A stretch of DNA of 29,406 nucleotides from NCBI GenBank assembly GCA_027575765.1, contig JANBPT010000585.1, positions 1 to 29,406 of the forward strand, written 5' to 3'. Of this stretch, positions 8,658 to 19,183 are shown piece after piece (position 1 is the first letter of the stretch; every line of letters begins with the position of its first letter). The position numbers were made by a program, and so were the translations under genes. The notes beneath the pieces are model-generated. The model was not told the DNA's origin. It did not search any database and saw only the letters and a program-made list of their open reading frames with translations. This stretch comes from Tieghemiomyces parasiticus (Eukaryota; Kickxellomycota; Dimargaritomycetes; Dimargaritales; Dimargaritaceae).

Positions 8658-10373
8658 ATGCGTGTCCTTATCGTTGGCACTCTAGTTGCGGGACTTACGT
8701 ACGGTATGGCTACGTCCGAAAGGCCATACCCTCCTCTAGAGAGACTTCCCGTAGAGCTAAATCACTGTACTGCTTCCTACTTAAAGTTGGACGATGTGGT
8801 CGAGTTAAGGGCGGCCAGCCGCGCCATGAGAAAGAACTTTGGCGATGTGAAGATGATATGCAACTTACGTGCCCATAAAAAGGTAAGTACTCGAGCTATA
8901 TCTCCAAAGGGCTTAGTGTAGGCATCACCATTACCAGCGCCAGAGCCTATTGACCTTGGGAAGCAGGTTATAGCTAAGGCTTTATGGGGCTAGTTGGGCG
9001 GCTCAACACCAGCGGTCAACGCTCTCTCCTTCTGATAGCCAGAGGATGCACAGATTCGTTACAATTTAAAGCTAACGGCATTGCTTCACCATCACCACGC
9101 AACGATTGTCCACATGTAATTAAATTGGCCGTGGCAGGCGGCTCTCAACCTTCGTGATGCCGTCAATGTGTTCATAGGGCCTCCCAACGCCAATGTACCC
9201 CTCGACGGACCGGCTCTTAACCAGGTTACCTCTCTACTCATGCCAAAGTTAATCCCGGTTTTTAGTACCCTGGCTTACTTTTTGCTGGTGAAATATTATC
9301 TCGGCTTTATTTTTCTAATCACGCCCCAAGGCAACGCTTACCGCTGGAGCAAACTCAGCAGTCGCCACCTTAACAAATGGACCGAGCCGCACGCCGATGG
9401 CGTGGTGATTATTCAACCGGGCGACATCGAGGCTTATGTGCAGAACATCAGTCGTATTTATCGATTAACAGATGAACAGCTAGAAGATGGTTGTCTCCAC
9501 AACGTTTTTCGTGCTGTGGATGAGGCCAGGCCGGACCTTAAGGCCATCAGCGACGCAATCACCTTGGTCTCACTTGAGAAGGCGCAACAGTTTATGGAAG
9601 TGGTCGACGATTCCACTTTCCTTCCTCTCGCCCTGGCCCACGGCTATCACCGCACCCTCTTTGATATCACTCGCGTACTTTTGAATGGTGATTTCCAGCA
9701 AAGCCTACGCACTACATTCGCCCCAGGAGACATTATGCCACCCTCTTTCTCACGCATTCTGGACGTAAGCTTGCCCTGTATCCAACGGATTTTCGGTCGG
9801 AACACAGAGTCGCCTCTCTTACTAAGCCCCCTTGATGAGATGGTCAACGATATGGTCATGCATTTTGCGGGCATCGTGGTCGCTACCCTTGCTGCTCAGA
9901 GCAAAGTTGACGAGACCCTGGCTTATCTCAAGGACCTCGAAGAGTTCGTAAAGCTTAAAAAGACGAATATGCCTGCCAGCGACAACACGTATGACTGGGT
10001 CGACTCACTGAGAGCCCTCCCCTTCATTGCAAGTGCCCAGTGTGGACAGGAAGCGGCCATGCACAAGTTCGGCCCCCGGATGGCGACGCAGTATATCTCA
10101 ATGACCAAGCATGCATTTTTCTATGGCTGGGACCGTGCCGAGAAAGCTCTTGAGGACTTCAAGAACTACTCGGGCCCACCGCCTAACGACGTTATTTATG
10201 TTGATAATGATATTCCGGAAGAGTATCATCCTAGTAACGACCCTTTACCCTGGTATCTCAGACAGAAGGATACTGTCTTGTTAGGTGCGGTACACATCCT
10301 AAACCCTATGATCTCGTGTACCAACGACGGAGAGCTGTCGTTCGTGACATTAAAATCGCCCGACATGGCCTAA
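8658..10373 (+). CDS. secreted protein with F-box-like N-terminal exon and large unknown C-terminal domain
   Basis: Proposed model: exon 1 at 8658-8882 (75 codons, AAG|GTAAGT donor), intron 8883-9137 ending GGCAG, exon 2 at 9138-10373, all phase 0, giving about 486 aa. Residues 1-18 form a signal peptide (cleavage near GMA-TS). Residues 28-62 (LERLPVELNHC, SYLKLDDVVELRAASRAM) match the F-box pattern of LP-x-EL, a YL/DL pair and SR. Residues about 108-136 are hydrophobic and could be a core helix or membrane segment. The rest is helical with no recognised family. True F-box proteins bind Skp1 in the cytosol or nucleus, so a signal peptide in front is unexpected. Uncertain: an alternative acceptor at 9044 would add a coding-like stretch from 9045 that hits an in-frame TAA at 9117. 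Paralogue-like to the 1646 gene in exon 1 and upstream block only. Confidence 0.65.
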
Positions 10374-10794
10374 CCTGTTAGCGTATCACCATCATTCACG
10401 GCTCGACAGTACACCTTTATTTTTAGCAATCCGGCCCTTATGACCAATACTGACAACTTGTTTTGTTGTTGACCGTTTTCTATTATTGAATAGCTAAGTG
10501 ATTTCCCACAGCAGTACCGAATTCACTGAAAACAGGCACTCCTGATTATGTGGTGCTCGGTTTGTGTAGGGGGTCGTAATCCACTTTGTGGGAAGAGGAA
10601 AAATGGTGGTTGTGAGACATTGATAGGATGGTGAGGCGGGCGGTAAGGAAACAAAATAAAAAGAGGGAGATAGCGAAAATAAGCAGGGGTTTTTGCTTAT
10701 AGGGGTTTCCCGGTGTTAGTAGATAATAAAGGGCGGCTGATGACTTTAAACGTGGACACAGCTGACCCTTAGCAGGAGGGAAGGAAGATAGGCC

Positions 10795-11140
10795 AATGAT
10801 GCTCACGGGCAAGACTTCTCGGGGAGGAAAGGTAACTATATCGGAGGTGCACATGGGCAAAACTTCGGATATTATGATAAAAGGCGAATAGCAAATAGAT
10901 CTGGCAATGGGGTCATGTAAAAATCTCTCCACGAGTCTCAGTTGCCAAGAATATCGAGGTGCTCATGGGCAACGCTCCAATGCAAGTGCAGTCGCCGGCA
11001 TCGAAAGAATAGATTTGCTGTGTTGTTAAAACTGTTTTGGTTGGTACTCGGTCTTATGATGGAGCAGTTTGGTTTATAAGCTTATATATTGGGAATGATA
11101 CCCAGTAAGTGAGCACGCTCCTGGGTAGCAAGGTTAGTTA
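10795..11140. repeat. diverged local duplication, copy 1
   Basis: Collinear with 11605-11835. Two variants of a motif TGCWCAYGGGCAANRCTTC lie 48-49 bp apart (about 10799 and 10848), as in copy 2. These are followed by an ATGTAAAAAT element and later GAATGATACCCA near 11094. A third motif variant is at about 10959. Non-coding as far as I can tell. Confidence 0.5.
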
Positions 11141-11604
11141 GTAAAAGCATAAATTATTTTAGGAGGATGTAGGGGTAATAAGAGCCTTTCATCATTGATG
11201 TATGTTTTGTAAAGGTGTAACAGTTGATGAAGTGGCATCAAAGCACAGTGAAGTATAAGGCAGCATTAAATAAAATGGTAAGGGACAATTCGAAACAAAT
11301 GGCGGGAATTTCCACCTCCATCATTTCACCACACATGTGTGGTGTTCGGGGTAATGGGGGAGGTCGGTGACCACACAACGGGCGAGCGTGTTCTCGGGCG
11401 AGTAAGGCATAGTAGGTTTTTAGAGTACGGAAAAGAACGATGGCAGAGTCAAACGGAAGAAAGGGGAGAGTGGGGAGGAATTGACCTATACTGTTTTTCG
11501 GGAATTTCTGAGGTTTTTCTGAGAGAGTTTTAAATAGCGAGTAATGGTAGTGAATAAACGCACACGGGCGCAATGGGAGTGTAAGAAGGTAATCGGCCCC
11601 AAAG

Positions 11605-11835
11605 GGTGCACACGGGCAATGCTTAACAGAGAGAGGATGTTAACCAGATCGGAAGTGCACATGGGCGACGCTTCGATATAATGATGATAACGATGAAGAA
11701 CTAACTTTAGAATGTATTCAGGCGGCCATGTAAAAATTCAGACTTGTTTTATTCGTTGTGCTTAACGCCCTTGCTTGTTGTAGGAGAATGATACCCAAAG
11801 ACATGCTCGGCTCTTGGTAGGTAAAATTTTGTCTG
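11605..11835. repeat. diverged local duplication, copy 2
   Basis: It has the same landmarks as copy 1: motif variants near 11609 and 11657 (48 bp apart), ATGTAAAAAT, then GAATGATACCCA near 11787 followed by a TCTTGGTAGG element that matches TCCTGGGTAGC in copy 1. Another motif-like variant lies just upstream at about 11560. Confidence 0.5.
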
Positions 11836-12197
11836 ACGCTCAAATTTTGTGCAAACCTCTAGGTCACAGGGACGTCTCCGGAGTCCGGAAGGTTCCTGCT
11901 TGGCGTGCATTCCCAGCGCATTCTTGCATTAGAGGGTGTGAGGTTAATAGTGCGAAAATAATGGGGCGAAATAATAGAAGGAATTTAATAGATAGGCAGG
12001 ACTTTTGGCGTCTCATTTCACACCACACAAGCTCACCTATAAAGTAGATGGCCGAAGGGGGGCAAGTACCTGCAGTTTAGGGTATGGTGCAGAAGTAAAG
12101 GGCGGTCTATGAAGGGCCGAAGTGCCTGTTCGCGCCTCCTCCAGAGCTACCCGATAGTGGTAGGACCCGAGGGGAGTACATTATCTATTATCTCACC

Positions 12198-12214
12198 CTC
12201 TCTCTCTCTCTCTC
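12198..12214. repeat. CT dinucleotide microsatellite
   Basis: About eight uninterrupted CT units lie within a pyrimidine-rich stretch. Confidence 0.9.
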
Positions 12215-13015
12215 AACTTACAATTGCCATACTAGGTAAGGTCCCAGGTCACTTTTCTCCGCCTATCCCCCCCCTCTTTACAACTCGTCTTCCCCTACCT
12301 ACTGCCTTTATCCAGCGGGTCATCGGGAGTGGCAGGGAGAGTCGGGCACCGGTGAATATCTCCCACTTAGCCTTCGCGCTACCCGTTTCCGATCGGTCCC
12401 CCCTGCCCCCTTTTTCCTCTCCGTTCTGACGCCCACCTCTATCCTTATGGCCTCTTGGTCACCCCACCTGATATTGCAGGCTGCTAGGTCGGGCTGGGCG
12501 CCGGTAGTCACTGGCCTGGGGGAAAGTGTTCGATAATTTACCCGCGCCACAGAGATCAGGTCTTCTCCTTCCATCTAGGTTTACGGAAGGAGAAGGATGG
12601 AGCGCCACTGCTAGTCCGGCCAGATCTGGTCTGGGGGCCGGTCTCACGAATGCCTTATTCAGCGTTTCAACCCCCCGACTCGGTCCGGAGCTCACAGGGT
12701 GGTAGGGGGCTATGTGGCCTACCCGGCCAAACCGCTACTACAGGTCATTATCGACCCCGTGAATAGGTGGCCCTGGGCTATCAAAATGCAGACGACGCAA
12801 GGACATCAGTCATGACTTGCTATTGTTATTCCGGACTTAAAAAGGGTGACAAGTACCGCCCTTACCATCCGCCTTATTCCGCACAACTAGTCAGATATCA
12901 TCGTCTCCACTGTTAACCTTGCCCAACAACTACACACTAGACACGTAGCCTGGCCTCCATTTCTCTCTACCACCATTGCCAAATCGAACCGTCGCCCTAG
13001 AAACTTCAATCCACC

Positions 13016-13273
13016 ATGTACGTGCGAGTTCGTTCTACGATGGCCCTGATCGCCAGTGCCTGTCTATTTCTAAGTGCCAGTGCTGCTACACGAACAAGTG
13101 ACACTGCTGAGGTTCGCCTCCAACGTCGCGGACGAAACTTCAACGGACGCGGCCGTGTCTTCGAACCCGAGAATTATGGCCACGTGTCAAAGAGTACAAG
13201 GGAGTTCAACCGACCGCAACAAAATCACAAGGGGCATGGCCGTGTCTTCGATCCTGAGAATTACGGCTACTAG
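13016..13273 (+). CDS. small secreted repeat peptide precursor (85 aa)
   Basis: Single exon with ATG in CCACCATG. A hydrophobic signal peptide spans about residues 9-24 (ALIASACLFLSASAA), and the second Met at residue 9 is also a usable start. A dibasic RR at 37-38 could be a Kex2-type cleavage site. The mature part carries two near-identical copies of a peptide motif, GRVF[E/D]PENYG[H/Y], at residues 47-56 and 76-85, with the second ending the protein. At DNA level, 30-bp repeats lie at 13151-13180 and 13238-13267. There are no cysteines after the signal peptide. The design (signal peptide, basic sites, repeated short core) recalls fungal repeat-peptide precursors processed by Kex2, but no tailoring enzyme gene is seen nearby. 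Target and function unknown. Confidence 0.7.
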   Translation: MYVRVRSTMALIASACLFLSASAATRTSDTAEVRLQRRGRNFNGRGRVFEPENYGHVSKSTREFNRPQQNHKGHGRVFDPENYGY

Positions 13274-14509
13274 CCGAGGGGTATGGATATGGGTGCGAGT
13301 CGCCGCCAGTTTCAAGGTCATAGTACTGGACTTTCCACCTTTCCCCTATCCGCGAGTCGGCCGTTAATCTGACTAGTGCCTTTGCGAACGCTGTACACAT
13401 TTCTTCGCAACTTCTCATGACGCTTATTGACGTAAAAAGTATTGCACTTCTCTTTTGCGTGTGCCTATATAAATATACCTTTTTCATGCCCAACCTTGAA
13501 TTTATCGTCTATTAGTTTGACTGGTAACTTCCTAAGGAGTTCCTAAAGGAAATAGTAACTTAAATACATAATTTTTACATCCTTAATTCTTTTAGTGAAG
13601 CCATAATAGAGTTGTCATCACAGAGACGGCGAAATTATCAACGCAGTCTGGACTGTCACTCGCCGTTATCGATGCTAAGTAGCAAGCGGCGTCTCGCCCA
13701 AGGATTATACTTTGATATCCAGAGCTCACCTCCCTATACATGCATAACTTAACCTCAGCCAAAACCCCTATGGAGAGAAACAAGGGCAGTAGGAGGAATT
13801 CACTCGTGGTTCTCGTTGATACGCCACATGACTTTACCTCCTTCCTTCACGCGTATGTATCCGACAGCGTCGCGGAAGGGTAACGGGTCTACCGAAGGGA
13901 TGGGAAGGAGAAGTAGGGAGAGGTGAAAGGGTACGGGCCAGCGTGCGCTTTGGCCCGCATTGGCCAGGCCAGGCCATTCTCAGATACCGGGTTATACGCG
14001 GGACCGCGCCAGTGCAGCCGAGCTTCGGACGCGCAACCACCCTGCCTTAAGCCCTTAGTTTCTCACTCCGACTCTATTGGCCGTCCACCGTGCCTTGCGT
14101 TGGAAATGTATATATATTTTCCTTTCTTAGCTACGAGACGCCCGGTTAAATTGATCCGTCATTCGCACAGCCTGGCCAACAAGGAGGGGAGAGTCGTCAT
14201 GTTGCCGGACCTTCCTCCGATAGAGCCCGAGACGTTCTGTTCTTTCCGTAGCCAGCCATTCTATATAATAAAGAGAAAGGAGCCCAAACGACCGTCTCCT
14301 GTAGCGTTGTTCTCATCCCCCCCTCTACTCGTCAACTTGACTCCGCACTCTATTGCTCGTTTACACTATCATCCAGCCCTGTGAAGACTGTCACTTCGCT
14401 TTCCTACCTTTACTACAACCAGCCGCGCCGCTCTACCGACTGCTGTAATACGGTAACCTCAAGCACGCACGCACTGTTCCCCTCCTTCTCTTTCCCGGTA
14501 ATTTCTACC
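13274..14509. other. intergenic between two small secreted-peptide genes
   Basis: It contains the 3' region of the 13016 gene and the promoter of the 14510 gene, with TATA-like elements near 14106 and 14262 and a C/T-rich leader. No other gene is supported. Confidence 0.5.
14262..14271 (+). promoter_or_regulatory. TATA-like element of the 14510 gene
   Basis: TATATAATAA lies about 240 bp before the ATG and is followed by AAGAGAAAGG and then a pyrimidine-rich leader. Its use is inferred from position only. Confidence 0.35.
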
Positions 14510-14665
14510 ATGTCTCCTCATCTACATAAGGTATTTCTGGTCGTTGTACTCGCCGCCTCGCTGTGTTTGGCCGTCCAGGCTGCACCAAGACCTTATTTCG
14601 AGCGGCTATTTAGACATAATCGCCCGGCGTTGCTAGCTAATCGGGCCTACATTCGTCATGTCTAG
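14510..14665 (+). CDS. small secreted cationic peptide precursor (51 aa)
   Basis: Single exon with ATG in a TACCATG context after a CT-rich leader. The frame stays open further upstream, but this ATG places a textbook signal peptide at the N-terminus: residues 1-24 with core KVFLVVVLAASLCLA and likely cleavage at VQA-A. The predicted mature peptide is about 27 residues with six Arg, two His and several aromatics, no Cys and only one acidic residue. It is therefore strongly basic. Peptides of this type include antimicrobial, pheromone-like and cell-penetrating classes, but nothing allows a choice. At 51 aa it would be missed by usual gene finders. A chance ORF cannot be excluded. Confidence 0.5.
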   Translation: MSPHLHKVFLVVVLAASLCLAVQAAPRPYFERLFRHNRPALLANRAYIRHV

Positions 14666-15942
14666 TACATAGCCACCAGGGCTATCGTGCGGATCCAATG
14701 GGCCGTGTTATACAGGCCATCGCCTGTGAGGCTCATTCCTATACTTAGTTACCTTTTTCATTCGTTGCGGCTCATGTGTCTAAAAAAGACCGGCTATATA
14801 TTGATATTTCTTTTGATTCCCCAGCTCTGTTTTTCCTTTGTGCGTCTATTAGTGGCTATTATAATACTATGTAAATACATTTCCTTTTGCAACGATATCG
14901 CTAGTACTAATCACACCATGGTGAAGGCCCTTGTACACGTGACTATCTGCAAAAGGAAGGCGAGAAAATCTGGCCATCCCCTCTATAACTACAGAGTTAC
15001 ACGGTCCCGCTGTTGCCACCGAGCGCGTCTAAATCTGGCTGCCAGTCTGGGTCGTGGTTAGCGCGATGGAAATAACAATTGTAGGGTCAGACGTGACGTT
15101 AGTTATCACGCTACCGCCCCTAAATGTGGAGGGAGGCGCTAATTCCAAGCGCAGGACACGTCGCCCGGTAACACAAGTGTTTGGCCACTTACAATGCATT
15201 TCGCCATAAGTCGGTTCACGCTCAGCGTTGAACGCTGTGCCGACCGAGACGATGGCGTCGTCCGGGCCGGTAAAGCAAAAATCGTTGACTGGGCCGCTGG
15301 TAAAGATAAAAATTTTGGGGTCAGGTCGCAGTCACAAGGTATGTATATAGCAAACGTCAGAATTGCGTGTCGCCTGTGAAGTATCGAGTCATCAACCCAT
15401 TACCGGCCTTTTTGGTCGAATCTTGGCCAGCCACTTACCTGTGTAAGGAGTGCATCAGCAGGAGACCTCGGTTGCGGCGGTGATACTGGTAGTTAAAGCA
15501 GGTGCGGAGGAGGGATATGGGTGTGACCGTTAGCGATCTAGAACGTAAAGTATGCCATTTTCGCAGAGGTCTATGAGTGGGCCGACAGTGGTTATCCGCC
15601 AACTAGGCAGGTTCAGCAGCTCGATGGCTTACCATATTCCAAAGTCCCACGGTACCGTTGCGACTGGAGGATCCGAACACGTTACGGAAGCGCCGCGACC
15701 ACTGGATGCGGGTCACTGGCTCACCGGACGGCGTGCTCACGAACAAGGACCGGGCCTACGAAAAAGGAAAAGTGACAGAAACCCCCCCCCCCCAATGTGG
15801 CCGACAGGATGAGTTGTTAGATGGAGTCCGGGTTTGATTACTGGTAAGAAGCGACAATCAAACAGCACTTTGTAAAAATAAGAAATAGAAGGCATACCAC
15901 ACTCGCCAACTCTCGGCCTGTCATCTCGTCTCCCATGACGGA
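14666..15942. other. intergenic, boundary between + strand and - strand gene blocks
   Basis: No supported gene. The open frames are compositionally ordinary non-coding DNA. A C12 run occurs at 15782-15793. This is where the 3' ends of the secreted-gene block and of the RRM-WD40 gene converge. Confidence 0.5.
15782..15793. repeat. C12 homopolymer
   Basis: An uninterrupted run of twelve C lies about 150 bp beyond the stop codon of the RRM-WD40 gene. Confidence 0.9.
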
Positions 15943-18900
15943 CTACAAAAGCTTCTCTCTATTGTACAACCCGGTACCAGGATGTCGGTAGACATTGTCA
16001 CTTACCAACTGCTCGTCGAAATTCCGTCGCATGGCCCGGATATCCCACACGCGGCAGGTCCCGTCCATGTCCCCGGTGGCAATGAGGTGCTCACGGGAGG
16101 GATTCCACGCGCTGGCGGTGGTTGGGGCCGAGTGGGCAAAAAGATCCATCTGGCGGAACGATAAGGGGCCATGTATAGCGCCGGTTGGGAAATGGAAACG
16201 GAATCGGAAAGGCAGACCATAATCTACGGTTAGTTTACGGGCCATGTCGCCGTGGAACGACGCGTCGGCTTCCGGCGTTGGCACCTTTGAGCGTACACCA
16301 ATGCCCTAAGATTATCCCAATCATCATCATATTTACCGTGGTCAGGTCCCGAAGTCGAGCATCCCAAAGAAAGATCCCATCTTTGGCCGTCAACATGACG
16401 TCGCGATTCAGCGGGCTGATAGCCACACTACTGATCGGGTCAATCGACGAGGGCGAGCGAAGACAGTCGCGAATGATGAGGGCAGACCCTGCCGCGATGG
16501 ACGGCCTATAAGGGACCTCCCAGCGGATGACGGTGCGTGAGGAATTGTCGACACCCAGCACGGTATTTTCGTGAACATCAAATTCTCGCGTGAGGGTACC
16601 GCAACCGTCGTCAGGGAGGTGCAGGATCAGTGGGGCCGGAAAGGACTCGTCCTGAGGTGTGGTATAGGAGTTGGGCCCCGTACCTGTAGAAAATCCGCAC
16701 AAGTACCGCGCGTGACCTGACGCATAAACTATTTCGCCGATTGGACCACCCACTCGTAGCCGACCGCTGCTGGGCACGTCCAGCGCATGGCCCGTGCGAT
16801 AGGGGACGCGTGCAATTGGGGATTCGCCGCGGCACAGGGCGGCGCCGGAGCCCGCGGGTAGGTACACGTCCTTAGCGGTTGATTTGGTGCTTTGGGCCGG
16901 AGGATACAGGGGCACTCTTTCCAGTACCGGAAGAGATGGAACGGATGATTTGGAATTCGAGGTAGGGTCGCAGCGACCCAGGGTACACACCACCCAGCCA
17001 GGCAGCGCGTCTTCCATGGGGAACTCGAAACGGCCGGGCGGACGCACCACACAACCTGTGTATTCCGTGACTGGATGGGTCCCGTCGGGAATTATCAGGA
17101 ATTTTTGGTAGGCGAACGAGGCAAAGAGGCGGTCCTGGGCGTGGCCCAGGAGTCGGTTGACAGCTGGGTACCGCGCGAGTTGGTCGGCCAGGCTCATGGC
17201 CCGGGGCGGGGCAACGATACCAACGGCTAGGACGGTCCCGTTGGTGGCCACGGAGGCGCCCGGATCGGCTGCAGAGATAGCGGGGCGTCCTGTCATCTTC
17301 TTGGCCGAGGGTCGTAGAAGGGCTGGGATTGCCGGACGAGACGAAGGCGACGATGGCCTAGCCAACGACTGTTCCGAAGGAGGTCGGGTGGTTATAGTCG
17401 TAGCCTTAGGTGGCGGTCGTGACGTCGCCTGAAGGAGCTTAGGAACGAAGGCTGCCGTGGTTGGGCCGTCGGTCGGTGCATGTGGAGGCCGCACCGGTTG
17501 GGCCGGCGGTGGTGCGGGTGCCTGTATGGTGCGCGGAGGCGGGGCAATGAGGACGGGCTTATGCTGCTGCTGCTGCAGGGGCCGCGAAGCGAGAATGGGT
17601 GGTGTGAGGCTGGGAACTGATGCGGTTGACGGTAATGGCTTAAACGGGTTCGGCATACGGTGCGGCCGGGTCGGTGGCGAATTGGGTGACACCACTGGAG
17701 CGTTGGTCGTAGCGAGCGATCGCCCCGACTGATGTTGAAGCCGCGGGTCACGGGAGACAACGAGCGAGGTAAACGAATGAGCGAGTGGTTGAGGTGCCGG
17801 TGAAGCTCGCGAGGCTGACCTATCAGGGCCGGGCGAGAACCGCGAAGTCGACGCTTGCCGATTGGAGGAACGGGATGGGGAGGTGACGACGGGGGTTGCC
17901 GACCGGGCTGACGGCTTCCGGGTCGGTGAAACCATTTGGGCGGGCAACGAATGCATGACCACGTCGGCACAACCAATACGGGCGTTGGTGGGCACGGCGA
18001 TCAGATTCCCCGAAGCTGGTGGGGGTGGTGGCGGCGGTGGCGGCGGCGGGGGGACGCGGGAGCGAGAACGATCAGAATGGTCCGAAGGGCGGTAGGAATC
18101 GATGCGACGCCGGTCAGACGAGGATTTTTGTCGGTCACCGCGTCCGCCGCGAGACGTGTGATCACTACTGGTTTGACCGCTGCCGGACGTGATGGACACT
18201 TCCGGGGACCCCCGTGCTAACCGCGGGTCCGAAGTCGACGGACGGCCCCGTGGATCACTGACTACCTTACGGGTCCCCTCCCCATGATCAAGCCGCGACC
18301 GTCGGCTGGAGCTACTGGTGACCGTGGCTTGAGCTCGCGAAGAGGAGGAACGACTGGCGGGGGAGGCGAGTGACCGTGGGTCTAACCGTGAGGAACCGTG
18401 CTCAAATTGTGATCCCCACGGTAATGACGATAAGGGTAGGGGTAGCTGAGCCGGTAGGGCCTGGGCAGACCTACCCGGGACCTGTGGGCCGCCCACAGGA
18501 GCCATTCCCGGCAACGATGCCCGGTTAGCACGTTTGTTCTTAGCACTGTTTTTCTTGGTTATTTTCTTGACGAGGGCGAGCAATTCCTGTTCCAACCGAT
18601 CATCGGGGATATTCCCCAGGACGGCAAATGCGAGTTTACCACCGATAATATGATCGGTATTGATGGACCGCACGGCCTCGCCGGCTACCAACGGGCTTCG
18701 CACGTAGACCTGGGCAATATACATAGCCTTGGATGGTATAAACCGACGACTGATTTCGTAAATGGGGCCGAACGATTTAAGTTCCCGGTGAAGCACGGCC
18801 GGGGTCAACGCCCGGTCAAATGTGCCTAGGGTAAACCGGCCGTACTCGTCCACCTGGTCTAGCGGATAACTCAGACAGATTTCGAGGTTCAGGTCGGCAA

Positions 18901-19183
18901 ACGGTGTAAAATTGACGTGGTCTAGGAGCTGCATGGCCATCCGGTCGTCCGGACACACCAACCAAAACGGGTGCCGCTTCGTTGGGTCATTGGGCCGTGT
19001 CCCCGCCGTGGCTGCTGTCGCCAGTTGGCCACGCTCGTCCGCTGGGTGTGCCGCCACGATGCTTCCGCCCAGGTAGTACCGGATTTGCTCCAGCATCGAC
19101 CCCGGCGGCGCATCGTGGAGGTAGATAAAAGTACGCCGATGGTAGCGGTCTTTGAGGGTGGTAGGAATGGGCACCGTGGCCAT
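15943..19183 (-). CDS. RRM-like plus WD40-repeat protein (1062 aa)
   Basis: Two exons: 19183-16337 (949 codons) and 16284-15943. They are joined by a 52-nt intron, 16336-16285 (GTAAAT donor, AAAG acceptor), phase 0. The N-terminal 190 residues include an RRM-like fold at about 116-190 (FTLGTF, then LKSFGPIYEISRRF and GKLAFAVL) and perhaps a degenerate one before it. Residues about 200-650 are disordered and Ser/Pro/Arg-rich, with a 12-Pro run near 378, a short Gln run and repeated DPR[L/S/G] tetrads. Residues about 660-1062 look like a beta-propeller. The last WD40 blade crosses the intron and reads ASAWNPSREHLIATGD then RVWDIR. Fungal WD40 proteins of the DUF2415 type have a similar propeller end. 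RNA binding and a nuclear role are inferences. The RRM-propeller combination is unusual. Confidence 0.8.

Larger units (their letters stand above)
10374..13015. other. intergenic, repeat-bearing, no supported gene
   Basis: This 2.6 kb holds the duplicated segments at 10795-11140 and 11605-11835, a CT microsatellite at 12198-12214, and the pyrimidine-rich leader of the gene at 13016. Open frames on both strands are compositionally biased (runs of Leu, Pro, Ser) and unconvincing. Confidence 0.5.

Noticed and set aside
12320..12695. Overlapping minus-strand frames of about 80 codons
   Set aside because: No homology, no signal peptide and no splice signals; they lie upstream of the 13016 gene.
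12975..13000. Minus-strand GGTTCGAT resembling a tRNA B box
   Set aside because: No matching A box, acceptor stem or T-arm pairing could be built around it. No tRNA gene is supported anywhere in the window.
14687..15061. 124-codon frame after the 51-aa peptide gene, with hydrophobic segments
   Set aside because: It starts within the 3' region of the upstream gene, shows no convincing start context and is compositionally like flanking non-coding DNA.
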